DNA from: Cloacimonetes bacterium UBA6081
GTDB taxonomy: Bacteria; Cloacimonadota; Cloacimonadia; Cloacimonadales; Cloacimonadaceae
Direction: 5' to 3'
Assembly: GCA_002428685.1 (NCBI GenBank)
Contig: DIXL01000097.1
Location: 1-8,691, forward strand
DNA length: 8,691 bases
In this document: positions 1-7,048 of the stretch, in pieces
Layout of the letters: each line of letters opens with the position of its first letter
Position numbering within the stretch: position 1 is the first letter of the stretch
Position numbers and translations under genes: made by a program
Notes under the pieces: generated by a model
Told to the model about the DNA's origin: nothing
Databases searched by the model: none
The model's input: only the letters and a program-made list of their open reading frames with translations

Positions 1-1
1 A

Positions 2-25
2 GAGTTCGGATATTCATCCGAACTC
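2..25 (-). terminator. probable terminator hairpin after hppA, cut by window edge
   Basis: Positions 2-11 (gagttcggat) and 16-25 (atccgaactc) are a perfect 10-bp inverted repeat around a 4-nt loop. It lies 49 nt beyond the hppA stop in the direction of transcription. A U-tract would fall left of position 1. Only the first following base (T on the minus strand) is visible, so intrinsic termination is likely but not provable here. Confidence 0.6.
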
Positions 26-74
26 AGCAAGACTAAATCTAATTCTATCTTATTGGGGTAGGCAGAATAATCTT

Positions 75-2429
75 TCACTGCTGGATGCAATCAGGAGTAA
101 CCTCAGGATAGTTCTCACAAGCAGCGGCCAAATCAGCTTTATCTATGGCTATCACTTCGTTATGAAGTGCTTTATTCAATTTAACTCCGCTAAAGGGAGG
201 GTTGATAGTCTCCACGTGCAGCGCATAGTTAACAATTAGCCCGGCAAAGACAATTGACACCATGCTCATCAATTTTACCAGAATGTTTATACAAGGGCCA
301 GCTGTGTCCTTAAACGGGTCACCAACCGTGTCTCCCACAATTGTAGCCTTATGAGCCGGAGAACCTTTTCCACCATGAGCTCCGCCTTCCACATACTTCT
401 TAGCGTTATCCCAGGCCCCACCGGAATTGTTCATCATAACTGCCAGGACAAAGCCAGAGGACAATGCTCCAACCAAAACGCCCAATACACCGGCAACTCC
501 CAAAATTAACCCTGCAATTATCGGGGTTAAGATTCCAAGCAAGGCAGGGGCAAGCATTTCTTTCTGAGCTCCTACGGTGGAAATCTTTACGCAGCTAGCA
601 TAATCCGGCTTCCCAGTGCCTTCTAAAATCCCGGGGATTTCTTTAAACTGACGCCTAACTTCCTTTACCATTTGTCCGGCTGCACGTCCTACAGCCTTGA
701 TGGTTAACGAGGAAAAGACAAATGCCACCATCGCCCCTATAAAAATTCCCAACAGGAACTTCGGATTTAGCACATTGATCTGGTAAAAGCTGATGAAATC
801 TGCCACAGAGGCTTTTGTTAAAAGAACTTTTTCGCTATAATCACTTCCGTAATGGATGTTTAAAAACAGCACTTTCCCAGCCTTTTCGCCCATCATCAAA
901 AGCCCGCCTCTAATCTCTTCTAAATAAGCCGCCAACAGTGCCATCGCTGTTAAAGCTGCACTACCAATAGCAAAGCCTTTTCCAGTAGCCGCTGTGGTGT
1001 TACCAACTGAATCGAGGTTATCGGTCATAACTCTAACTTCTTCGGGTAAATTGCTCATTTGTGCATTTCCACCAGCATTATCGGCTATAGGCCCAAAAGC
1101 ATCCATGGCCAATGTAACTCCCAAAGTGGCCAGCATGCCCACGGCCCCAAAGCCAATACCGTATAAACCCATTTCTATGGAAGAAAACCCATGGCTGCAG
1201 ATAAATGCCGCTAAAATCCCAATCACAATGGTTATTACCGGCGCAGCGGTAGAACGCATGCCAACTGCTATGCCTTCCAAAATTACGGTTGCCGGCCCGT
1301 AATCCGATTGATCTGCGATCCCTCTGGTAGCCTTATAACTATGTGAGGTTTCCAATTCGGTAAAATAGCCAATTAAAATTCCCGCCACCAAACCGATGAC
1401 AGTGGAGATAAACACTCCAAAATAGTAATCTGCCGGCAGCAAAGCACGAGAAATGAAAAACGCAGCAACGGCAATGAGGGCAGAGCTGAGGTAAACACTT
1501 TTATTAAGGGCAAACATCAGTTCTTTGGTGCCGGCATTTTCTTTGGTTCCCACCGCAAAGATGCCAATTATAGACAGGATTGCACCCACACCTGCTAAAA
1601 CCATTGGAGCTACCACAAAGTTCACTGCCCAGGCAGAATAGCTTTCGCCTAACATAGTAACCGCTCCCATACCCAAAGCAGCTGTTGCCAAAATGGAACC
1701 GGCATAACTTTCGTATAAATCTGCCCCCATGCCTGCCACATCACCAACGTTATCACCTACGTTATCTGCAATAGTTGCAGGATTGCGGGGATCATCTTCA
1801 GGAATATCTGCTTCCACTTTCCCCACCAGATCAGCACCAACATCTGCTGCTTTGGTATAAATTCCTCCCCCCAAACGGGCAAATAAAGCCTGTGTAGAAG
1901 CACCCATCCCAAAAGACAGCATGATAATGGTTATTTTATCCAAAGGAAATTGGTAGTAGTTTAAAATGTAAAACCAGGCAGAGATATCAATAAGAGCCAA
2001 GCCAACCACAGTTAATCCCATTACGGCACCTGCTCTAAAGGCAACCTTCAAGCCCTTGTTCAGGCTTTTGGTGCAGGCTTGCGCTGTGCGATTGGAAGCC
2101 AGAGTGGCAATATTCATCCCTATATATCCCGCCAGTCCACTAAAGAAACCACCGGTTAAAAAAGCCCAGGGTATCAGCCAATGCAGAACTCCCAAACCCC
2201 ATACCATAATTTGAAATACGATAAATGCCACACAAAAAAAGATAATAACACCCTTATATTGTTGACGTAAATAGGCAAAAGCCCCTTCACGAACATAACC
2301 GGCAATCTCTTGCATTCTGGCAGTCCCAGGCTCATGTGCCTTTACCTGATAGAAAAATACCATTGCAAACACCAAAGCAAGCATTGCTCCCAAAGGAGCT
2401 ATAAACCACAAAACAGGAATAGCAACCAT
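75..2429 (-). CDS. hppA: K+-dependent ion-pumping membrane pyrophosphatase (Na+ or Na+/H+ type)
   Basis: Integral membrane pump (784 aa) that hydrolyses cytoplasmic pyrophosphate and exports cations. Hydrophobic helices run the whole length, as in the 16-helix M-PPase family. The substrate site is clear: D196, D200, K204 and E206 in the GGGIYTKAADVGADLVGK region, the DNVGDNVGD block (222-230), and D700, D704, K707 and D708 near the C-terminus. GNTTAATGKG has Ala480 and Gly483 where K+-independent enzymes have Lys and Thr, so K+ dependence is expected. D237-L-Y-E240 matches the Asp/Glu pair of Na+-pumping enzymes such as that of Thermotoga maritima. T92, F96, D148 and M175 resemble the signature recalled for dual Na+/H+ pumps. 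The long loop after residue 502 is Bacteroidetes-like. A 45-aa tail after the last helix carries Cys771 and Cys781. The ATG at 2429 has a good Shine-Dalgarno. The gene is probably transcribed alone. Confidence 0.96.
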   Translation of the reverse strand: MVAIPVLWFIAPLGAMLALVFAMVFFYQVKAHEPGTARMQEIAGYVREGAFAYLRQQYKGVIIFFCVAFIVFQIMVWGLGVLHWLIPWAFLTGGFFSGLAGYIGMNIATLASNRTAQACTKSLNKGLKVAFRAGAVMGLTVVGLALIDISAWFYILNYYQFPLDKITIIMLSFGMGASTQALFARLGGGIYTKAADVGADLVGKVEADIPEDDPRNPATIADNVGDNVGDVAGMGADLYESYAGSILATAALGMGAVTMLGESYSAWAVNFVVAPMVLAGVGAILSIIGIFAVGTKENAGTKELMFALNKSVYLSSALIAVAAFFISRALLPADYYFGVFISTVIGLVAGILIGYFTELETSHSYKATRGIADQSDYGPATVILEGIAVGMRSTAAPVITIVIGILAAFICSHGFSSIEMGLYGIGFGAVGMLATLGVTLAMDAFGPIADNAGGNAQMSNLPEEVRVMTDNLDSVGNTTAATGKGFAIGSAALTAMALLAAYLEEIRGGLLMMGEKAGKVLFLNIHYGSDYSEKVLLTKASVADFISFYQINVLNPKFLLGIFIGAMVAFVFSSLTIKAVGRAAGQMVKEVRRQFKEIPGILEGTGKPDYASCVKISTVGAQKEMLAPALLGILTPIIAGLILGVAGVLGVLVGALSSGFVLAVMMNNSGGAWDNAKKYVEGGAHGGKGSPAHKATIVGDTVGDPFKDTAGPCINILVKLMSMVSIVFAGLIVNYALHVETINPPFSGVKLNKALHNEVIAIDKADLAAACENYPEVTPDCIQQ

Positions 2430-2436
2430 TTACAAT

Positions 2437-2442
2437 ACCTCT
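2437..2442 (-). promoter_or_regulatory. Shine-Dalgarno of hppA
   Basis: The minus strand reads AGAGGT, 7 nt before the ATG at 2429. This supports the chosen start, which also places the first hydrophobic helix right at the N-terminus, as in the family. Confidence 0.7.
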
Positions 2443-2494
2443 AACTTTTTCATTTGGAGACAATCACACCATCAAATCTTCCAATACGGGGCTA

Positions 2495-2520
2495 AGTATA
2501 GCATAGCTTAATTCTGTCAA
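2495..2520 (-). promoter_or_regulatory. possible hppA promoter
   Basis: The minus strand has a perfect TTGACA (2515-2520) and TATACT (2495-2500), 65 nt upstream of the hppA ATG. The spacer is only 14 nt, shorter than the usual 16-18 for a sigma-70-type promoter, so the two boxes may not act together. If TATACT is the -10, the well-spaced -35 would be TGTTTG, which is poor. A promoter is needed somewhere here because hppA lies 300 bp downstream of udk. Confidence 0.4.
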
Positions 2521-2554
2521 ACAGATTCTGAACGAAACCCCGTGCACCATATAA

Positions 2555-2618
2555 ATAGCATTGTTATTGCACTGCTATGGCATTACTATAACAATACTAT
2601 GAAGCATCGTAATGCCAT
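2555..2618 (-). repeat. two interleaved inverted repeats within the array
   Basis: Arm pair A is 2555-2567 with 2588-2600: 13 bp with one mismatch, which becomes a G-U pair in minus-strand RNA, and a 20-nt loop. Arm pair B is 2577-2586 with 2609-2618: 10 bp perfect (atggcattac / gtaatgccat), with a 22-nt loop. The second arm of A lies in the loop of B, and the first arm of B lies in the loop of A, so they are alternatives or could form a pseudoknot. They sit in the udk 3' region of a minus-strand transcript. No T-tract follows, so simple intrinsic termination is doubtful. Confidence 0.5.
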
Positions 2619-2635
2619 TGTAATGCATAAGCAAT
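2558..2635. repeat. degenerate tandem array, 11-nt period, about 7 units
   Basis: Units start at 2558, 2569, 2580, 2591, 2603, 2614 and 2625, with one extra base at 2602: gcattgttatt, gcactgctatg, gcattactata, acaatactatg, agcatcgtaat, gccattgtaat, gcataagcaat. In this register position 9 is A in all seven, positions 2 (C), 5 (T) and 8 (T) agree in six, and position 1 is G in five. In another register 2605-2615 and 2616-2626 are direct 11-mers differing at one base. The period is not a multiple of three, so coding is unlikely. The rest of the 2430-2731 gap shows only the hppA Shine-Dalgarno and possible promoter; no small gene or clear udk terminator was seen. Confidence 0.7.
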
Positions 2636-2731
2636 CAAACAGCTTTGCAAGCAACCACGCGATAAGCAAGAACTTTGTGTATAGAGTAAAACCTAATGAA
2701 GCACTAACGGGAGGGACTTAGGCCAGCACAG

Positions 2732-3376
2732 CTATGCAGGGTTCTGTTTTTTGCCTTCCGCCACCAGTTCATACAGCAGGTAAGCATTCAGCATATATAG
2801 CACTTTGTCAAATTCACGATCTCCGGGGATGATGAGATCGGCATTTTTCTTGGTAGGCTCTATGAAGGCTTCATGGCTGGGTTTCACCGTTTGCAGATAC
2901 TGATCCAGCACGCTTTCGGGGTTTCTGCCGCGATTCACAATATCCCGTTGCATACGTCTGGCCAGGCGTAAATCGGAATCGGTATCCACATAGATTTTTA
3001 GATCGGATAAAGCAATAAGCTCGGGATAATAGAGGGCAAAAATGCCTTCCAGGATAATTACATCGGCAAAAGCTACGCAGGTTCGGCCTTCGGTGCGGCA
3101 GTGGGTGGAAAAATCATAATCAGGGATGTTTACTGCATCACCCTGGAGCATTTGCTTCAAATCTGAAAGCAAAAAGGGAGTGTCGATAGAATCGGGATGG
3201 TCAAAATTTACTCTGGCTCGCTCTTCCGGGGGAAGATGGCAGAGATCGCAGTAGTAGTTATCGTGGGAGATGATCACCGTTTTCAAATCGCTTAGCCTCA
3301 TTCCGATGGCGCGGGCAATTGTGGTTTTACCGGAACAGGTGCCTCCCCCTATCAGAACCAATCGCACATTGTTCAT
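2732..3376 (-). CDS. udk: uridine kinase (uridine/cytidine phosphorylation)
   Basis: Cytoplasmic pyrimidine-salvage enzyme converting uridine or cytidine to UMP or CMP with a nucleoside triphosphate. The 214-aa product has a P-loop GGGTCSGKTT at 10-19, SHDNYY at 37-42, NFDHPDSID at 57-65, PDYDFSTH at 85-92, ILEGI at 108-112 and an Arg-rich lid RRMQRDIVNRGR at 130-141, all in the order seen in the phosphoribulokinase/uridine kinase family and at normal length. I start it at ATG 3376: its ATG overlaps the upstream stop as ATGA, and GGAGG lies 4 nt before it. The longer reading from 3391 adds five residues (MDGGK), but that start has no Shine-Dalgarno. It is the last gene of the operon. A different nucleoside or small-molecule kinase of the same fold is possible. 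Confidence 0.9.
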   Translation of the reverse strand: MNNVRLVLIGGGTCSGKTTIARAIGMRLSDLKTVIISHDNYYCDLCHLPPEERARVNFDHPDSIDTPFLLSDLKQMLQGDAVNIPDYDFSTHCRTEGRTCVAFADVIILEGIFALYYPELIALSDLKIYVDTDSDLRLARRMQRDIVNRGRNPESVLDQYLQTVKPSHEAFIEPTKKNADLIIPGDREFDKVLYMLNAYLLYELVAEGKKQNPA

Positions 3377-4557
3377 TTTGCCTCCATCCATTTGGCAAGA
3401 GCCGTTAGCAAGCTGGTTTTAAGACCAGAGAAGCATAAATTTGTCAAACAATACTGTTGCAGATTTTGCGCCGCTTGTTCCAGCAGCTTGGGGGCGCGTA
3501 AGACCTCGATAATCTTGTTGCCAATAGCCTCACTGCCCTGTTCTGCCAAATAGCAATCCTCGGGAATAGACCAGGATGAAACGGCTTGCTGACTGCAAAT
3601 AATGGCTTTACCAGCTTCGCCCGAACGCAAAATCCTGCCCTCATTATCCGCTTCGTTCAAGGGTAAAAGTACAAACAGAGCTTTCGGCAGAAGGATGCTT
3701 AGCTGCTCAAAAGGCGCATAAATGATCCTGCCTCCGCAAATAGCCTGCAGCTCTTCCCCACCGCAAAGAACAACAGTTATGTTCTTCTCCACCAGTTTTT
3801 TAGATATTCGGGGATAGAGATGGGATACTATGTCTCTGCCCACCTCAAGATTGGCAACTTTAGCTGGATCACCCCAAAAAAGAATGCTATTGCAATCCGC
3901 GGATGAAGTAGCCACTATTGGGGCTTCCGAGATGTTTATTGGCAGTGGCAAAAGAGCTGTATTCTTTTCTCCCAGTTTGTAAGTGTTTCTGAACATCACG
4001 GCATCTGCCGGATTGGCAAAGAGATAATAAAAGCGGGAATTTATCAGAAATTTGTTCCAAGCTTTCTGGCGCACTAAGTTCCACAGGGCAAGGGCATTTT
4101 CCGGCTTTTTATTCGCATTCCAGGCACTATCCAGGCTTGGTAAACAATTGCAATCTATATCTATAACAACAATACAATTGGGCAGTGTCTTTTTAATAGT
4201 TTGTGCCAAAGGTAAGCAGGATAACCCTGCCACCACGATCAGTTCGTAACGCTTGCTATCCAGGATATTGATAAATCGTGCGTTTTGCCCTTTTGCCAGC
4301 TTGTGAAAGCTTTCCGGAATCAGCACTTTTTGGCTTTCCAGGCTCAGGGAATATTGCTTGTCAAAACCGCTGTGTGCCGCAACCGGAATCTCTTTGTAAG
4401 CACTATCTTTCAACAAAAGCAAATCGGCATCAAAAGCCGGACTAAGGACACTCCACAAAAAGCGGGATCTTTCTCCTTTGGGAGAATTGTTTTCGACGAA
4501 AGGCTCATCTATAAAGAGGATTTTTTGTAAGGGAACGGTCGCAATTTGGTTTAGCAT
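3373..4557 (-). CDS. GT4-like (GT-B fold) glycosyltransferase, substrate unknown
   Basis: Predicted cytoplasmic protein of 394 aa with no signal peptide or convincing membrane helix. The layout suggests two Rossmann-like halves. The N-terminal half has a strand KILFIDEP (12-19) followed by an RSRFLWSVLSP segment (31-40), and YELIVVAGL at 104-112. The C-terminal half starts around SILFWGDP (224-231). Residues 299-322 (PLNEADNEGRILRSGEAG..., E306 and E314) fit the EX7E motif of retaining GT4 enzymes, and GKAIICS resembles the usual GxPVV strand after it. The rest is divergent, so neither donor nor acceptor can be named. It starts 32 nt after the kinase stop with only a weak AGGA about 10 nt before the ATG, and overlaps udk by 4 nt. 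It could be an inactive GT-B relative; the fold is fairly likely, the activity less so. Confidence 0.65.
   Translation of the reverse strand: MLNQIATVPLQKILFIDEPFVENNSPKGERSRFLWSVLSPAFDADLLLLKDSAYKEIPVAAHSGFDKQYSLSLESQKVLIPESFHKLAKGQNARFINILDSKRYELIVVAGLSCLPLAQTIKKTLPNCIVVIDIDCNCLPSLDSAWNANKKPENALALWNLVRQKAWNKFLINSRFYYLFANPADAVMFRNTYKLGEKNTALLPLPINISEAPIVATSSADCNSILFWGDPAKVANLEVGRDIVSHLYPRISKKLVEKNITVVLCGGEELQAICGGRIIYAPFEQLSILLPKALFVLLPLNEADNEGRILRSGEAGKAIICSQQAVSSWSIPEDCYLAEQGSEAIGNKIIEVLRAPKLLEQAAQNLQQYCLTNLCFSGLKTSLLTALAKWMEAK
3381..3385 (-). promoter_or_regulatory. Shine-Dalgarno of udk inside the upstream gene
   Basis: GGAGG on the minus strand, 4 nt before ATG 3376, lies within the last codons of the glycosyltransferase-like gene. 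It decides the udk start and implies coupling of the two genes. Confidence 0.75.
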
Positions 4558-4589
4558 CTCAGGTTTATCCTAAAATTGTTTTGACATTA

Positions 4590-7037
4590 TCAGCTTGGAG
4601 CAAATTTCTGGAGAATTGTGTATAACTGATTCATTTCCACGGGCTTGGAGATATAGTCATCCATTCCGCATTCTAAAAAGTGCTCTCTATCGCCTACCAG
4701 AGCTGCTGCCGTAAAAGCTATGATGGGAGTGTGAATCCCCTGCGAAATTTCGTGAAGGCGCAAAGATTGAGTGGCAGTTATTCCATCCATCACAGGCATT
4801 TGAATATCCATTAGAATGGCATGATAACGGTGTTTTTTGCACAAATCCAAGGCTTCCTGTCCATTTGCAGCTATTGTAACCTGAATGTTCCAGCTTTCAA
4901 GCTGCCTCTTGGTTACAGCTTGATTGATGGGCTCGTCTTCCACCAGAAGAACTTGCATATTTGGCAGGGTTTGCAGTTTTATTTCCGGATGGCTTAGCTG
5001 TTCCACTATCGGTTCTGTTTGCTCTCCCTGAAGTGCGAAGGGGAGAATAAAGAAAAAGCTGCTTCCCTTTGCAGGCTCGCTTTCTACCCAAATAAAGCCA
5101 CTCATCAGCTCTACCAGACGTTTTACAATAGAAAGCCCTAAGCCGGAACCCCCATATTTACTGGTGATTAGCGGATCGGCTTGGGAAAAATTATCGAAGA
5201 TATCCTGCTGTTTCTGAGGGTCTATGCCTATGCCGCTATCGCTTACGCAAAACAAGAGGCGAATGTCGCGGTGGGTGATGGTGTAAATATCCACACTAAT
5301 TTCCACAAAACCCTCTTCGGTGAATTTTACGGCGTTTTGCAGCAGGTTTATCAATACTTGTTTCAAACGAAGCTGATCGCCATATAAAACGTTGGGAATG
5401 CGGTCGTTTACTTTGCTTTTAATCTGCAATTGCGGCTTTTTGCTGTTGATAATGATAGGTTTTTGAATGTCATTTATCAAGTAACGTAGGTTGAAATCGC
5501 TGGTAATAAGATCTAACTTACCGGATTCAATTTTGGAGAAATCGATGATATCGTTCACAATTTTCATTAGGCTACGCCCCGACGAATACATAATCTCATA
5601 GTATTCTTTTTGCTCCGCAGAGGCATCAAGCTGCATCAAAACCTGAACAAAGCCCATAATTCCATTTAGGGGAGTGCGGATTTCGTGGCTCATATTTGCC
5701 AGGAAATGCGTTTTGGCAATGTTTGCAGATTCGGCTTTTTCTTTGGCTATCAGTAACTGGGCTTCCAGATTCTTTTGTGAAGTGATATCCAGCATATAGC
5801 CATAAAACAAGTGTTTGTATTTGGAGCTATCGATATGAGTAAAATAATCTAAAACCCAGCGGACTTCTCCGGATTTGGTGAGCACCCGGTATCTTCTGAT
5901 CGTATATTCCTGAAGACTATCGTCGTCATCATGGTAATTGTATTTATCCTTATCTTCAGAGAAAACAATGTCTTTTAAGCCTTCCCCCAAGTTTTGAATT
6001 TCGTCCACCGAATAGCCCCATTGATCTACATTTTCGGAGATCATCAGGATTTTAATGGGATCTGTCTGCATTTTATACAGAATTACCGGTCCCCGGACAA
6101 AGATAGAATATTCACGTTGCAATTCTATTTCGATATCATGCTTATAACCAATTTCTTCATTCAAGGCAGTTTTGCAGGTTTTCAGCTTCTTGCGGTAGAT
6201 AATAGCAGCTAAAAACAAAACCAGGATTAGCAATAAGACCGAGATAATCGCCAAGCTATCATACTTATAGAAGGATTTCTCAGCAAGCAATGCAGATTCC
6301 AGCTTTCCGAACCATTTTTCCTGTATTAACCTAAGCTGACCGCTATTACTAAGGATAATCAGGGCATTATTTATCTCGTTTATCAATTGTTGGTCTTTGG
6401 CAGCATAGCAATACTCTTTTTGCAAGATACGATAGGGTAAAGTTTTGATGTGCTTTAGCTTATCCTGAGCAATAATGAACATGCCATTCATGTGATTTAC
6501 AATGGCAGCATCATAATCGCCAGAATCAAGCAGCTTTAGAGCATCCTCCTGAGTTGGGACTTCAATCAAAGCACCTTTAAAACTTACTCTTTTCAGGTAA
6601 TCACTGGCTATATCACCTTGCTGAATTACAACAGTGGCATCTAACAAATCATCTGCTTTGCTAATCTTTGATCCTTTCCGCACAAAAATGGAACGCCAGG
6701 TTTGAGTGTGTGAATCGGATATCGACATAATTTGAGCTCTTTCTACAGAAAAAGCCATACCCTGAACTAAATCTATTTGCCCGGCATCCAACCAGGAACG
6801 AACCAAAGCCCACTTTGCCAGCCTGAATTCCGGAGTCCAGTTTAGCTGGTTGCAAATAGCGCGGCTGAGTTCTACATTGTAACCATCTGGCTCGCCCTGA
6901 CTGTTCAAAAACTCGTAGGGGGGATAGTTGTAATCCCCGCCAATGATCACTTTCCGCTTCACAGAGATTCCGGACTGCGCCTGCAAACTACTTAGCAGGA
7001 GGACTACCCAAAAAACCAAAATGAGTCTTAAGCGCAT
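4590..7037 (-). CDS. hybrid sensor histidine kinase with periplasmic solute-binding domain, PAS and receiver
   Basis: Inner-membrane sensor of 815 aa. Order: signal peptide/helix 1-21 (ends LQAQSG); SBP family 3-like periplasmic domain about 28-246 (YPPYEF at 38-43, VERAQ with R100); membrane helix about 261-281; PAS/PAC about 310-420; HisKA with SHEIRTP at 450-456 (phospho-acceptor H451); HATPase with N-box around N568, DSGIGID at 600-606 and GGSGLGLS at 629-636; receiver about 694-812 with E700/D701, phospho-acceptor D744, T776 and K798. All catalytic residues are present. There is no DNA-binding or HPt output, so the phosphate should pass to a separate HPt or regulator not seen here. Amino-acid-type binding proteins usually have Asp where this one has N181, so the ligand may differ. 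The ATG at 7037 has a strong AAAGGAG overlapping the photolyase stop. Confidence 0.93.
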   Translation of the reverse strand: MRLRLILVFWVVLLLSSLQAQSGISVKRKVIIGGDYNYPPYEFLNSQGEPDGYNVELSRAICNQLNWTPEFRLAKWALVRSWLDAGQIDLVQGMAFSVERAQIMSISDSHTQTWRSIFVRKGSKISKADDLLDATVVIQQGDIASDYLKRVSFKGALIEVPTQEDALKLLDSGDYDAAIVNHMNGMFIIAQDKLKHIKTLPYRILQKEYCYAAKDQQLINEINNALIILSNSGQLRLIQEKWFGKLESALLAEKSFYKYDSLAIISVLLLILVLFLAAIIYRKKLKTCKTALNEEIGYKHDIEIELQREYSIFVRGPVILYKMQTDPIKILMISENVDQWGYSVDEIQNLGEGLKDIVFSEDKDKYNYHDDDDSLQEYTIRRYRVLTKSGEVRWVLDYFTHIDSSKYKHLFYGYMLDITSQKNLEAQLLIAKEKAESANIAKTHFLANMSHEIRTPLNGIMGFVQVLMQLDASAEQKEYYEIMYSSGRSLMKIVNDIIDFSKIESGKLDLITSDFNLRYLINDIQKPIIINSKKPQLQIKSKVNDRIPNVLYGDQLRLKQVLINLLQNAVKFTEEGFVEISVDIYTITHRDIRLLFCVSDSGIGIDPQKQQDIFDNFSQADPLITSKYGGSGLGLSIVKRLVELMSGFIWVESEPAKGSSFFFILPFALQGEQTEPIVEQLSHPEIKLQTLPNMQVLLVEDEPINQAVTKRQLESWNIQVTIAANGQEALDLCKKHRYHAILMDIQMPVMDGITATQSLRLHEISQGIHTPIIAFTAAALVGDREHFLECGMDDYISKPVEMNQLYTILQKFAPS

Positions 7038-7041
7038 CTGT

Positions 7042-7048
7042 CTCCTTT
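7042..7048 (-). promoter_or_regulatory. Shine-Dalgarno of the histidine kinase gene, overlapping photolyase stop
   Basis: AAAGGAG on the minus strand, 4 nt before ATG 7037. Its first two bases are the last two of the photolyase TAA (7047-7049), a layout that favours termination-reinitiation by the same ribosome. Confidence 0.75.

Noticed and set aside
994..1302. 102-aa open frame on the plus strand opposite hppA
   Set aside because: It lies wholly inside the strongly conserved hppA gene on the other strand, has no ribosome site I could see, and its product resembles no family. It is a shadow frame.
2486..2543. acgggg/ccccgt inverted repeat flanking the possible hppA promoter
   Set aside because: The arms are 6 bp and 46 nt apart, so chance is a sufficient explanation.
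2640..2731. Intrinsic terminator directly after udk
   Set aside because: Only weak stems such as GCTT/AAGC were found on the minus strand, with no T-tract after them.
4558..4589. Terminator or promoter between the kinase and glycosyltransferase genes
   Set aside because: The 32-nt gap has no hairpin and no paired promoter boxes; read-through is the simpler reading.
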